Shown here one piece after another: positions 35,719 through 44,443 of a DNA stretch of 64,000 bases. The first letter of the stretch is position 1; the number at the start of each line of letters is the position of its first letter. A model generated the notes under the pieces. The model was not told the origin of the DNA and did not search any database. It saw nothing but the letters and a program-made list of their open reading frames with translations. The position numbers and the translations under genes are program-made. Location of the stretch: assembly GCF_013618635.1 (NCBI RefSeq), contig NZ_JABLSJ010000016.1, positions 1 to 64,000 of the forward strand, in the 5' to 3' direction. The stretch comes from Thalassobacillus sp. CUG 92003. Its GTDB lineage: Bacteria > Bacillota > Bacilli > Bacillales > Halobacillaceae.

Positions 35719-36259
35719 GTTTCATTAAGAACGCTTTTGCCATATAAAAAGCACTGACGGTAAAAAATTGCTGGATATCTTGTTGAGCAATCATTCCCTC
35801 GACTTCATCGAGATCGACCAAATGAACATCGATAAACTCAGTCGGGTCAAGCTCCTGTTCGTAATTATGGTACGCGTCCACTATAAGGTACGAGATGACT
35901 TTATTCGTTTGGGTAGCGGGGTTTACAAAGAATTCACCTAGTAAATGGGGAGCCTGTTCAGAAACAAAACCAGTCTCTTCTCTGACTTCCCGCATAACTG
36001 CATGGTCATTTGGCTCCTCGCCTTCTGGTTTCCCGGCTGGGATCTCTAAAAAAAAGTCCTCACCTGCCTGGCGATACTGCTGCACAAGTACCACCTGGTG
36101 AGCCTTCGTCAGAACAATCGCATTCACCCAATCGGGATATTCATTCACATAGTAATCGTCTATGATTCTTCCATCTGGCAGTTCACACGTATCTTTTCTT
36201 ATGTTTCCAAATGGGGAATTAACCACATAGTTCGATTCTAACGTCCTCCACTTACTCAT
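35708..36259 (-). CDS. NUDIX hydrolase, ADP-ribose pyrophosphatase type
   Basis: 183 residues. The NUDIX box runs from GKPEGEEPNDHAVMREVREE with ETG following (about 95-118), within the longer ADP-ribose pyrophosphatase fold (VQQYRQAGEDFFLEIPAGK). It should split ADP-ribose or a related dinucleotide. It resembles B. subtilis NudF, though length and context do not prove the substrate. ATG 36259 has AGGAGG upstream. Confidence 0.85.
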   Translation of the reverse strand: MSKWRTLESNYVVNSPFGNIRKDTCELPDGRIIDDYYVNEYPDWVNAIVLTKAHQVVLVQQYRQAGEDFFLEIPAGKPEGEEPNDHAVMREVREETGFVSEQAPHLLGEFFVNPATQTNKVISYLIVDAYHNYEQELDPTEFIDVHLVDLDEVEGMIAQQDIQQFFTVSAFYMAKAFLMKHNG

Positions 36260-36284
36260 TCGTAAGCCTCCTCCTTATCTAATG

Positions 36285-37042
36285 TTATTTATCGTTACCC
36301 TTTCGCTCATTCATAAGCCTCTTTAAGTTGGCGTTGATATTATTAAGACTCAACAAGATAAACCCCAGCATGACGAAGGAACGCAATTCTTCTTCGATAT
36401 GTGAATAGTGAGCGGAATGCTGCAATCTTCTAATGCTTGCAATAAATAGTCAGGGTATTCGACTCTACAATAAAATAGCCTGTTACACTTATTTGTAAAC
36501 TTTTCCATTTCTTTCGAGGAAGGTTTATACCCTTCTCTTACGATCTTCATAAACTGTTGCAATTCATCAGGAAGATGCGCCTTTTCAAACGTTTCTCTTT
36601 CCTCCAGGCACTTTTGCCAGTGAGCAATACCGCTATGTAATATGAGGCTCTTTGTTTTGTCTGGATATTCCAAAGCAATGTTTGCGCCTAAAATTGTACC
36701 CCAAGAATGACCCAGAAGATGGAATTTGTTTAAAGCTAATTCTGACACGATCGCATTAAATTGTTCCATAAAATCCTTTATATGTAACGAGCTGAAATGT
36801 CCGGACCGCGTTGTTTTTCCGCTTCCTAATTGGTCATAGCCTATGACTTGTCTTCGTTCAGCTAAATTAAACAACGGGGTTAACGTGGTAAAGGAGAGTC
36901 CAGGGCCACCAGCCAATAGTATAATGGGAGCTGAATCATCGAAGTTATTGCATGGCGTATGGATCTCGTAGTAAGTTTTGTCGTTTTTACTTTCTATTAA
37001 TCCTTCTTTCTTTTCGACTAAAACCCGCATTTCACTACTCAA
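36285..37042 (-). pseudogene. Alpha/beta hydrolase (proline iminopeptidase-like), internally deleted
   Basis: The open frame (36350-37042) gives 230 residues. Residues 1-190 hold the fold: oxyanion loop LLAGGPGLS, YDQLGSGKTTR and the nucleophile elbow GHSWGTILG. After LLQALED the sequence becomes non-homologous. In another frame the DNA from about 36410 reads HSAHYSHIEEELRSFV, the usual His-bearing C-terminal end, stopping at 36285. Some 60-70 residues between are missing, including the expected Asp region. So an out-of-frame deletion destroyed the gene. TTG 37042 is the likely original start (AGGAGGGGGACA upstream). Confidence 0.7.
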
Positions 37043-37079
37043 TGTCCCCCTCCTAGCGACTACTATTTAAATTTGAGAC

Positions 37080-37538
37080 TTATAAACTCTTTTCCATTTT
37101 AATATTTTTTTCTATGTAGCCTAATTTTCCATATAAATCTCGTGCAATAGCGTTGTGTGCAAAGACGTGTAGACCTATACTTTTCAATCCGCGTTTCTTG
37201 GCTATAACCTCAATTTCTTGCAACGCTTTTTTGCCATAACCTTTTCCTTGATTGCCTTCCCAAATATGAATACTATAAATAAAGCCTTTCTCATGTGTTT
37301 TGTGTGCGAGCCAAATCATTCCAACTTCTTTGCTTCCATCCCGGATTGTAAATAGATAATTATTTCCCGTGTCTTGTCCTGCTGGGAGCAACTTTTCATA
37401 TTCTTCTGCTGCCTTCCGATATGCCTCTTCCGGCTTCCAATTACCAGATTTAATGTGTTCTTCTGCAAAATGTTTAATTGCAAAACCTAAATAGTCTTGG
37501 AATTCCCCTGAAGTCATTGGATCCAATTTTAATGTCAT
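37080..37538 (-). CDS. GNAT N-acetyltransferase (2)
   Basis: 152 residues from ATG 37538 (AAGGGGAAGGG upstream). Acetyl-CoA loop NQGKGYGKKA (about 100-109), LHVFAHNAIARDLYGKLGY at the C-terminal side. Paralogue of the acetyltransferase at 26553-27026, sharing the same N-terminal FAEEHIKSGNW motif. Substrate unknown. Confidence 0.88.
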   Translation of the reverse strand: MTLKLDPMTSGEFQDYLGFAIKHFAEEHIKSGNWKPEEAYRKAAEEYEKLLPAGQDTGNNYLFTIRDGSKEVGMIWLAHKTHEKGFIYSIHIWEGNQGKGYGKKALQEIEVIAKKRGLKSIGLHVFAHNAIARDLYGKLGYIEKNIKMEKSL

Positions 37539-37574
37539 TTTTCCCTTCCCCTTTTTAGACAAAAATCTATAATT

Positions 37575-37784
37575 TTACATCCAACTGGCCAGAATTTGAA
37601 AAATACCTACAACAACAGCTAAAGCAGGCCCTAAAATGAAAACGCCTATGAGCAAAGACTTTATAATGTCCCAAATAATAGAGGGTGGTTTACTGTCATT
37701 ATCGATTTTTTCATTCATATCTTGTAATGATTGATTTATATTGTTTAGTTCATTTAAAATTTGACGTTCTGTTTCTTTTTCCAC
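37575..37784 (-). CDS. Small membrane protein with coiled-coil N-terminus
   Basis: 69 residues from GTG 37784, chosen because TTGGAGG lies 7 nt upstream. Residues 1-30 are charged and heptad-like (ETERQILNELNNINQSLQDMNEKI), followed by one hydrophobic helix (about 38-65). I do not recognise a family. It lies between a GNAT and an adenylyltransferase gene on the same strand. Confidence 0.65.
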   Translation of the reverse strand: MEKETERQILNELNNINQSLQDMNEKIDNDSKPPSIIWDIIKSLLIGVFILGPALAVVVGIFQILASWM

Positions 37785-37821
37785 TGTAGATCCTCCAACT
37801 CCCAATTTTTCTCAAAACCAT

Positions 37822-38580
37822 TCAACATGACCTGTTCATTAATTCTTCAACTTGCGCTTGAACATAATCACGCAGCGACAACAGCGCCCCTTCATCCACC
37901 CACTCACTCGTTTTTCGTCCTTGATACCGGCTCAGGATGTTTTGAATAACCGGCTTGTATTTAATAGGTAAATAACGGAGCCCCCATTCACCGCCTTCAA
38001 GCTTCGAATATACGCCTTCTTCACTTAAATAACGGTAAACCCTCAGAACGTTAAGGGTGCAGTAGACGGGGTCATGCTTAATCTGTTGCAGGCAACTCTG
38101 GTAATCTCCCAGAATAGAATCCCAGTAGTGCTCACGAGGAATCTGCGGCAACACCTCATGAATGGCTGCGCCTGTTAAGCAGATACCTCGCTCATTCACG
38201 ACTGTGAGATGTGCAGCTAAGTCGGTATCTGTCAGCTGTTCATGCATCAAGGCTTCATGGCTCTTCTCATAATGGTCTCTCCAATGTTCGCTGAAATGGT
38301 AGTCAAATGGGCTGGGATGACGCCAATTTTCCAGTTGTTCCTTATTGAGAATACTAACCTCTATAGGGAAGGGGTGATTGGAGCGGCGTAAAAACAAGGC
38401 TGTCAGCTTTTTAGCTTCCTGTGCGGTCAAAGCTTTCTCAACTACCCCAATCAAATCAATATCGCTGTCTTCCGGGTTAAACCCGCCCATAGCCAGAGAT
38501 CCGTGAAGGTAGAGCCCTGTAAGGTTACCTGCCAAACTCGTGCTTATTTCCTCTACTAGTGTATGTAAGTGTACATGCAT
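37822..38580 (-). CDS. Aminoglycoside nucleotidyltransferase-like protein (ANT(3'')/ANT(9) type)
   Basis: 252 residues. The nucleotidyltransferase motif GSLAMGGFNPEDSDIDL (about 27-43) holds the metal-binding Asp pair. The C-terminal helical domain (about 140-250; CTLNVLRVYRYLSEEG, KLEGGEWGLRYL) is the AadA-type DUF4111 domain. Such enzymes adenylate spectinomycin or streptomycin, but many chromosomal ones have unknown substrates. GGGAGGGGG precedes the ATG. Confidence 0.85.
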   Translation of the reverse strand: MHVHLHTLVEEISTSLAGNLTGLYLHGSLAMGGFNPEDSDIDLIGVVEKALTAQEAKKLTALFLRRSNHPFPIEVSILNKEQLENWRHPSPFDYHFSEHWRDHYEKSHEALMHEQLTDTDLAAHLTVVNERGICLTGAAIHEVLPQIPREHYWDSILGDYQSCLQQIKHDPVYCTLNVLRVYRYLSEEGVYSKLEGGEWGLRYLPIKYKPVIQNILSRYQGRKTSEWVDEGALLSLRDYVQAQVEELMNRSC

Positions 38581-38603
38581 TACTTTCCCCCTCCCATTCT
38601 AGC

Positions 38604-38645
38604 AAAAAATCCCCTTGTTCATGATGGAACAAGAGGAAATTTTTT
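38604..38645 (-). terminator. Terminator of the TetR-MFS operon
   Basis: CCTTGTTC (38613-38620) pairs with GAACAAGAGG (38627-38636), A-run on the left and T-run on the right; in the minus direction it ends in TTTTTT. Confidence 0.75.
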
Positions 38646-38718
38646 CTTAAAGACGACGGTTCAATAACGGTTCCGCCACGTCAATCTCTATTTTAGCACA
38701 CTGGAAATCGTGTTAATT

Positions 38719-40176
38719 TCAGTTTTCGTTAACGGCTTGGGCTGTTTCTTCGCTCTCTTCTGAGGTTGGTTCGTCCACTTCAGGGCGGGAATTTTTAATA
38801 AAGAAAGCTAACACCAAACCGACAACGGCCGTTATCCCTGCGACTACAAAGGATATGTTGACACCATGCACCATACCGGCTACACCATTGCTAGGCTGGG
38901 CAGCCGTCGACATAACGGTTACGAGCATAGCGGTGCCGACCGCCCCGGAAACTTGGCGCATGGTATTGTTCATTGCTGTGCCATGCGGAATCAAGCTAAC
39001 AGGGAGTTGATTCAAACCAGCTGTAGTCACGGGCATCATGACCATCGCCACCCCTAGCATCCTGACAGCATTGACGACTGCTAAATACGTGAACGTCGTT
39101 TCAGGGGTCAAATCAGTGAACATAAAGGTGGTCACAGAGACGATGGCGAGCCCGATTACAGCGAGCCATTTCGCGCCGAATTTATCGAACAGCCGGCCAG
39201 TCACCGGGTTCATAATTCCCATGATCAACGCCCCGGGCATTAACATCAAGCCGGACTCAAATGCTGTGAAACCTAACATATTTTGCATAAGAAGCGGGAG
39301 GACTGTCGCTGCCCCGATCATGGCAATAAAGACAATCATCCCGAGGGCTGTCGTCAAGGTGAACATTTTCTTCTTGAATACGCGAAATTCGAGAATCGGT
39401 TGTTTTAATTTAAGCTGTCTGAGAATGAACCACGTCAGAGCAAGTGCGCCAATTATCATCGAAATGACGACTTCTTGACTGCCCCAGCCATGGTTGCCCG
39501 CTACACTGAATCCGTATAATAACCCACCAAATCCTAATGACGATAGTATAATAGATAAAATATCAACCTTCGGATAGGTTTGTTTGGTCACATTTTGTAG
39601 GATGTAATAGGCTACGATAAAGTCGACGATCACGATAGGGAGAATCACGTAAAACAAACTTCTCCACGGAAACTGTTCCACCAGCCACCCGGATAACGTC
39701 GGGCCAATCGCTGGTGCAAACGAGATGACGAGCCCGAACATGCCCATGGCGGCCCCTCGCTTTTCGACAGGGAAAATCAAGAACAGGATCGTTTGCATGA
39801 GCGGCATGATGATGCCCGCTCCGGAAGCCTGGACAATCCGACCGACCATTAAGATCGGAAAGTTAGGGGCGATCGCACAAATCAAAGTGCCGCCTGCGAA
39901 TAATCCCATTGCCGAAAGAAACAGTGCTCTCGTTGTAAATCGTTCAATTAAAAAGGCCGTGATGGGAATCATCACGCCATTGACTAGCATAAAAATGGAC
40001 GTCAGCCACTGAGCCGTGCTCGCTTCCAGGTTCAAATCCCGCATGATATGAGGCAATGCGGTTGCTAGCAGCGTCTGGTTTAATATCGCCGCAAACGCCC
40101 CAGAGATCAGCACTAGCATCAGGGGGACTTTATTAAAAGATTCCAAAGATTGTTCAGAATCGTTAGTGTTCGTCAT
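38719..40176 (-). CDS. MFS multidrug exporter, DHA2/EmrB-QacA family
   Basis: About 485 residues from ATG 40176, 14 membrane helices. DHA2 features: NQTLLATALPHIMRDL in helix 1, WLTSIFMLVNG, GRIVQASGAGIIMPL (motif C-like antiporter region) and APAIGPTLSGWLVEQF. It exports toxic organic compounds by proton antiport. The TetR gene lies 31 nt upstream on the same strand and is its likely repressor. Confidence 0.92.
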   Translation of the reverse strand: MTNTNDSEQSLESFNKVPLMLVLISGAFAAILNQTLLATALPHIMRDLNLEASTAQWLTSIFMLVNGVMIPITAFLIERFTTRALFLSAMGLFAGGTLICAIAPNFPILMVGRIVQASGAGIIMPLMQTILFLIFPVEKRGAAMGMFGLVISFAPAIGPTLSGWLVEQFPWRSLFYVILPIVIVDFIVAYYILQNVTKQTYPKVDILSIILSSLGFGGLLYGFSVAGNHGWGSQEVVISMIIGALALTWFILRQLKLKQPILEFRVFKKKMFTLTTALGMIVFIAMIGAATVLPLLMQNMLGFTAFESGLMLMPGALIMGIMNPVTGRLFDKFGAKWLAVIGLAIVSVTTFMFTDLTPETTFTYLAVVNAVRMLGVAMVMMPVTTAGLNQLPVSLIPHGTAMNNTMRQVSGAVGTAMLVTVMSTAAQPSNGVAGMVHGVNISFVVAGITAVVGLVLAFFIKNSRPEVDEPTSEESEETAQAVNEN

Positions 40177-40207
40177 AGTTTCACTTCTTTCCATATACGT
40201 ATAATGA

Positions 40208-40834
40208 TTAAGTCGAGCTCTTTGCAAGCCCCGTTTTCAGCAAATCTAATTCGACTCGATATTTTTTCATAGCTTCCTCGATCGTCAATTCCTTAGACAG
40301 GCTATGAACCAAATTATGGAACATCACCGCGGTGACAATCTGCAAGACATGATATAACGCGTCCTGATCAGAAATGTTCAAATGCTCTATATCAACTAAT
40401 TGGAAAAGGTCATCGTAATGGTTGCTGAACGTTCCTTCACTCAAAAAACGTGTGAACGTGTTTTCAATTTTGTAATTCATATTCAATACGACATTACGGA
40501 TAAAATTGCTCTGGCCTCTATCATGCGAATATTCCAAAACGGATTGGAACATATCGGCCATGGCTTTAAACAAGTCGCCATCATGATGCTTTAAATGGGC
40601 AATGAAATGCTCATACCGTTCTTTTGCATGTTCGTTCAATAAATAGTAAAACGCATCTTCTTTATCTTCAAAGTATTGATAAAAGCTGCCTCTCGGAATC
40701 CCGGCTTCATTCAAAATATTTGCGATCGATGCCTCGTAGAGCGAAACACGGGAAAATTCCGATTTAGCCGCCGCTATCAGGGTTCGCCGCTTCTCTTCCT
40801 TCAAATTGAAAAACGTCGGTTTGGGCATTTGCAT
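40208..40834 (-). CDS. TetR-family repressor of the MFS exporter
   Basis: 208 residues. TetR HTH at about 15-62 (LYEASIANILNEAGIPRGSFYQYFEDKEDAF), then a helical ligand-binding domain. Starts at ATG 40834 or, with better spacing from GGGAGGGAGG, ATG 40828. It is co-transcribed with the exporter and flanked upstream by two matching palindromes, so it is probably autoregulated and released by the exporter's substrates. Confidence 0.92.
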   Translation of the reverse strand: MQMPKPTFFNLKEEKRRTLIAAAKSEFSRVSLYEASIANILNEAGIPRGSFYQYFEDKEDAFYYLLNEHAKERYEHFIAHLKHHDGDLFKAMADMFQSVLEYSHDRGQSNFIRNVVLNMNYKIENTFTRFLSEGTFSNHYDDLFQLVDIEHLNISDQDALYHVLQIVTAVMFHNLVHSLSKELTIEEAMKKYRVELDLLKTGLAKSST

Positions 40835-40854
40835 TCCTCCCTCCCACTCAAATG

Positions 40855-40904
40855 TGACACGGTGTCATATGATAACAAAAACTACTATAAGTGACAGCGT
40901 GTCA
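40855..40904. promoter_or_regulatory. Two TetR-type operators
   Basis: TGACACGGTGTCA (40855-40867) and TGACAGCGTGTCA (40892-40904) are near-identical 13-bp palindromes 37 bp apart. They lie between the tetR start and the divergent VOC gene and may control both. Confidence 0.8.
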
Positions 40905-40995
40905 CATGTCAATCCAGACAGGTTTAAATAAGCCTTGAAGGATATAGAAAAATATGTAACGTTTATTGAGAGAAATGAATAAAGGAGTGATTGCA

Positions 40996-41427
40996 ATGTT
41001 TAATTTAGGGAGCGTCTTTATCCCTGTAACCAATCTCGACACAGCTAAGCAATGGTACGAAGACAACTTAGGCGTCATAAAGGTAGATGAATGGTCCAAC
41101 GGAGACGATGAGGGAGCTGGCTACTGCTTCAAGAACGGGGCTGCAGGCTTGGCCTTAATTAAAGTAGAAAAACCACAACCGACGGAATTCACAATTAAAG
41201 GACGCAAGAAAAATGTCTATTTCAATTTTTCTGTGGAAGACATCGACGCTGCGCATACACGTTTAAAGCAGAACGGCGTTAATACCACGGACATCGAAGA
41301 TCACGGTGATATGAAAGGCTTCGATTTCTTTGACCCGGATGACAATGCGTTCAGTGTGGTCAGCGAATCAATCCACTCCCCTTACCATCACGCCAATATA
41401 AAAAAACGCCAGGAGGAGAAAACGTAA
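40996..41427 (+). CDS. VOC-family (glyoxalase-like) protein
   Basis: 143 residues from ATG 40996 (AAAGGAGTG upstream). One VOC domain with two beta-alpha-beta-beta-beta halves: FIPVTNLDTAKQWYEDNLGV and FNFSVEDIDAAHTRLKQNGV, GFDFFDPDDNAFSVV. These act as metal-dependent isomerases, dioxygenases or drug-binding proteins. The substrate is unknown. Divergent from tetR, so it may belong to the same regulon. Confidence 0.85.
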   Translation: MFNLGSVFIPVTNLDTAKQWYEDNLGVIKVDEWSNGDDEGAGYCFKNGAAGLALIKVEKPQPTEFTIKGRKKNVYFNFSVEDIDAAHTRLKQNGVNTTDIEDHGDMKGFDFFDPDDNAFSVVSESIHSPYHHANIKKRQEEKT

Positions 41428-41436
41428 TAACAAGCA

Positions 41437-41476
41437 AAAGCTCAGAGTGCTATTAAAGCCAGCTCTGAGCTTTATC
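41437..41476. terminator. Bidirectional terminator
   Basis: AAAGCTCAGAG (41437-41447) pairs with CTCTGAGCTTT (41463-41473). It lies between the convergent VOC and RimJ/RimL-type genes and overlaps the stop of the latter. Confidence 0.8.
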
Positions 41477-42047
41477 ATTGATCTGTCATTCTTCGAAATT
41501 CATCGCGCTTCACTCCCATTAATATGGAGTCATGGTAGGCGCCCTCATAGAATAAATCTTCTCTGATGCAGCCTTCTTCGATAAAGCCTAATTTTTTGTA
41601 AGCCTGCTTACCTCTTTCGTTATAGGCGAAGACATCCAAACCCACTCGGTTTAAATTCATGATATCAAAGCCGAATTCCAATAATAGCGACATCGCTTCC
41701 GTTCCGTAACCATTTCCCCAATAGCCCTTATCGAAAATGGAAATTCTCACGATCGCTTTCCGATTCTGATGGTCAATATCCAACATGGCGATATCCCCGA
41801 TCATCCCGTCAGTTTTTTGTAAACATATGACCAGATCGATTCTGCTTGCATCGGTTGAAATGCGCTCAAACCAATTCTGGACGCCTGAGCGGCTGAACAC
41901 AGCTTGCGTGCCAGTAAGACGTCGCCCTTCTTTATCCCAGAGCGCATGCTGATAAAAGAAATCCAAGTCCGCTTGTTCAATCGGTCGTAAATAGACGCGG
42001 GGGCCTTCTAAAAACTTGATAGGTTGTGATCGTTCTGTTTCGCTCAT
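41475..42047 (-). CDS. GNAT acetyltransferase, RimJ/RimL type
   Basis: 190 residues from ATG 42047 (GAGAGGAGGG upstream). GPRVYLRPIEQADL start, acetyl-CoA loop KGYWGNGYGTEA (about 117-128), GLDVFAYNERGKQAYKKLGF near the end. Relatives acetylate protein N-termini, amino acids or polyamines. Target unknown. Confidence 0.88.
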   Translation of the reverse strand: MSETERSQPIKFLEGPRVYLRPIEQADLDFFYQHALWDKEGRRLTGTQAVFSRSGVQNWFERISTDASRIDLVICLQKTDGMIGDIAMLDIDHQNRKAIVRISIFDKGYWGNGYGTEAMSLLLEFGFDIMNLNRVGLDVFAYNERGKQAYKKLGFIEEGCIREDLFYEGAYHDSILMGVKRDEFRRMTDQ

Positions 42048-42137
42048 GCCTATCCCTCCTCTCATGAATTTACGTTACAGCGTCCTGGACTAAACCTATA
42101 TGGAAAGAATCACTCAGAAGCATTATCGCCATAAAAA

Positions 42138-42172
42138 ACACTGATTATCTAGCGTTAATAGATAATCAGTGT
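42138..42172 (-). terminator. Terminator of the CD3324-like gene
   Basis: ACACTGATTATCTA (42138-42151) pairs perfectly with TAGATAATCAGTGT (42159-42172); in the minus direction it ends in TTTTTT. Confidence 0.85.
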
Positions 42173-42184
42173 GCGTGTCATTAT

Positions 42185-42451
42185 TTATTCCTTAACATAG
42201 ACCAGTTTCTTAATTGTCTCGGGTGAAAGAAAATAAAGGTCTGCTAATTGATCAATGGATTGTCCATTCTTGTAACGCTGTTTGATTTCTCGGTTCCGCT
42301 CATTGATCCGCTTTCTTTCTCCAGAACACGTTCCCCATTCTTGATGCATGGCTTTTGGTTTCGGAATATAAAGGGTTTCTCCTTGAATATATTTCTGGAG
42401 TTCCGTTATGAGTTCTTTGGGTAAAACCTGGTTTGCGTTCACATATTTCAT
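42185..42451 (-). CDS. CD3324-family small DNA-binding protein
   Basis: 88 residues. KYVNANQVLPKELITELQKYIQGETLYIPK and RNREIKQRYKNGQSIDQLADLYFLSPETIKKLV match the CD3324/Mor-like family: an N-terminal helix pair and a C-terminal HTH. It is probably a transcription factor. Targets unknown. ATG 42451 has AAGGAGC upstream. Confidence 0.82.
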   Translation of the reverse strand: MKYVNANQVLPKELITELQKYIQGETLYIPKPKAMHQEWGTCSGERKRINERNREIKQRYKNGQSIDQLADLYFLSPETIKKLVYVKE

Positions 42452-42551
42452 GTCAGCCAGCTCCTTATTTGTTTTGTTATCTACTAAATAAGGTGCAAAG
42501 CCTTCATGATTAGAAATATGCGGTTACAAAGGCGAGCTGAAAAAATCCCCC

Positions 42552-42593
42552 CTCATGCAAAGTGCCGCCTTCTAATCATAGGCTTTGCATGAG
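42552..42593. other. Hairpin in intergenic DNA
   Basis: CTCATGCAAAG (42552-42562) pairs with CTTTGCATGAG (42583-42593) over a 20-nt loop. It lies in the 238-base gap between the MerR-methyltransferase gene and the CD3324-like gene. No T-run follows directly; a T6 occurs after GCTGCTAGCAGCA at about 42636. Confidence 0.5.
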
Positions 42594-42689
42594 ATGCTCC
42601 CGTTTTCGTCAACGCGGCTGCTAGCAGCATTTTTTCACATCCTTTATACCGGCTATTTCATATAGTATAAATCAATTCAGCCTTACTTT

Positions 42690-43721
42690 TCACGGTTTTT
42701 GCGCATACAAAATATGTAATATAGGCGTGAATTGAAAGGACTCCACCGCAAAACCGCGTTGCTCCAACCATCGGATAAGCCTAGAGCGATCAGCATAATA
42801 CTCATCCAGGATCGCTTCAACCGCTTCCGTGTTTCCTTCCCGCTCATACTCAGCGAGGACAGCTTCTTTTGCTGATTCGTCTTCAAACATTAAGTCAGCG
42901 ATGGCTATGCGACCGCCTGCTCCTAATATACGATCCATTTCACGTAATGCCAGTTCTTTTTCCTCGTCCGGAAGGTGGTGCAGCGCATAACTCGAGACAA
43001 TGAACTGGACGTCATCATCCATGATAGGAAGCGAAAGGAAATGCCCCAGACGCACATCTATCTCCGGATGTTTTTCCCCGCAAACCTTCAACATTTGCTC
43101 GGACTGATCAACCCCGATCATCGGTATGCCTTGGGACAGGAATTTTGCCGCCAAATTACCTGTGCCTGTTCCTAGATCAACACCCTTTTCTCCCGGCACA
43201 GCCTGCACAAGCTCCACCACTTTTGCTAAAGCATCGTGATAGTAAGCATGAACATTGAAGCGATAACCGGTCGTTTTGATGTTTTGATCATAAGATGCAG
43301 CCTGGTCATTAAAATTCCATTGATCTTGCCAGCTGCTACGTAGTCCTTTCATCGTTTTCAGCTGATTGGACAGGGTGAATAAATCCTCGGTTGTAAGGTG
43401 GTTCTCCTGCTGTTTAGCCAGCATGTCATCTACCGTCTTAATCATATCTTTGAGTTGCAGCCACTCTTCATACAGGGCTGATCGTTGCAAATCAAGGTAC
43501 GTATTGATTTCATCTTCTCCTTCTAACGCATCTTTGATGTCTTCTGTAGACATACCGACTTCACGCAGCGCCAAGATGGTTTGCAGCTTCCACAAATCCT
43601 CCTCCTGATAATAACGATAGCCATTTTCACCTTTTTCAGGATGAAGGAGGCCTTTTTCTTCGTAAAAACGAATGGTCCTGGGCGTTGTATTCAATGCGTT
43701 AGCTGCTTCTGTGATTTTCAT
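42690..43721 (-). CDS. MerR-family regulator fused to a SAM methyltransferase
   Basis: 343 residues from ATG 43721 (AAGGGGAG 8 nt upstream; the earlier ATG at 43727 is too close to it). Residues 1-70 are a MerR HTH (TPRTIRFYEEKGLLHPEKG, GYRYYQEEDL), 75-130 the linker helix, and 150-320 a class I methyltransferase (motif I GVDLGTGTGNLAAKF, DVQFIVSSYALHHLPDEEK). Fused proteins of this kind occur in Bacillales. The methyl acceptor and target genes are unknown. It stands alone with no operon partner. Confidence 0.88.
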   Translation of the reverse strand: MKITEAANALNTTPRTIRFYEEKGLLHPEKGENGYRYYQEEDLWKLQTILALREVGMSTEDIKDALEGEDEINTYLDLQRSALYEEWLQLKDMIKTVDDMLAKQQENHLTTEDLFTLSNQLKTMKGLRSSWQDQWNFNDQAASYDQNIKTTGYRFNVHAYYHDALAKVVELVQAVPGEKGVDLGTGTGNLAAKFLSQGIPMIGVDQSEQMLKVCGEKHPEIDVRLGHFLSLPIMDDDVQFIVSSYALHHLPDEEKELALREMDRILGAGGRIAIADLMFEDESAKEAVLAEYEREGNTEAVEAILDEYYADRSRLIRWLEQRGFAVESFQFTPILHILYAQKP

Positions 43722-43786
43722 GCTCATATCTCCCCTTTCCTGTATGAGTATAGACGTTCACGCTACGTGAAGGTAAAGAGTAAATT

Positions 43787-43822
43787 CAAAAAAAGCACAG
43801 AGCATCCCTTCTGCTCTGTGCT
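43787..43822 (-). terminator. clpP terminator
   Basis: Minus-strand stem AGCACAGAGCA / TGCTCTGTGCT (arms 43812-43822 and 43794-43804) followed by seven T. Confidence 0.9.
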
Positions 43823-43831
43823 CACCTCTTG

Positions 43832-44425
43832 TCAGACTTTATCTTCCGACTGCACAATTTTATCAATCAACCCATATTCCAACGCTTCCTCCGCCGTCAT
43901 GAAGTAATCGCGATCGGTATCTTTTTCTATTTTTTCAAGTGGTTGATCGCTCCGATCAGCCAGAATCTTATTCACACGTTTACGCATCTGAATAATACGA
44001 CGAGCACTGATCTCAATATCACTGGCCTGGCCTTTTGCCCCGCCAAGCGGCTGGTGAAGCATCACCTCGCTATTTGGCAAAGCAATCCGCTTACCTTTCG
44101 CTCCTGCTACAAGCAGCATAGCGCCGAACGACGCTGCAAAACCAGTGCAAATCGTTTGAACATCCGGCTTGATAAACTGCATTGTGTCATAGATGGCAAA
44201 TCCGGCAGTGATAGAACCGCCCGGACTGTTGATGTACAACGAGATATCTTTATCCTTATCTTCAGCTGCCAAAAATAACAACTGGGCCACAATACTATTG
44301 GCCACTTCATCATTCACTTCTGTGCCAAGAAACACAATTCTGTCCTTCAGTAACCGCGAATAAATATCATACGATCGTTCGCCGCGATTGGTTTGTTCCA
44401 CGACATATGGAATCACATTAGCCAT
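43832..44425 (-). CDS. clpP: ATP-dependent Clp protease proteolytic subunit (probable paralogue)
   Basis: 197 residues, a complete ClpP serine peptidase: catalytic Ser99 (GFAASFG), His124 (MLHQPLGG), Asp173 (TDRDYF). It forms a 14-mer barrel that degrades substrates fed by ClpX or ClpC. It differs from the canonical Bacillus ClpP at usually invariant sites: GMAASMG is GFAASFG and AAGEKGKR is VAGAKGKR. The neighbourhood (MerR-methyltransferase, ECF sigma) is not that of housekeeping clpP, so it is probably a second copy. No CtsR box was seen. It starts 18 nt after the ECF sigma gene and may be co-transcribed with it. Confidence 0.93.
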   Translation of the reverse strand: MANVIPYVVEQTNRGERSYDIYSRLLKDRIVFLGTEVNDEVANSIVAQLLFLAAEDKDKDISLYINSPGGSITAGFAIYDTMQFIKPDVQTICTGFAASFGAMLLVAGAKGKRIALPNSEVMLHQPLGGAKGQASDIEISARRIIQMRKRVNKILADRSDQPLEKIEKDTDRDYFMTAEEALEYGLIDKIVQSEDKV

Positions 44426-44443
44426 TCTACATAACCCCTTTTC

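Noticed and set aside
43581-44278. Overlapping plus-strand ORFs across clpP and the MerR-methyltransferase gene
   Set aside because: They are antisense to well-supported genes and their sequences match no known fold.
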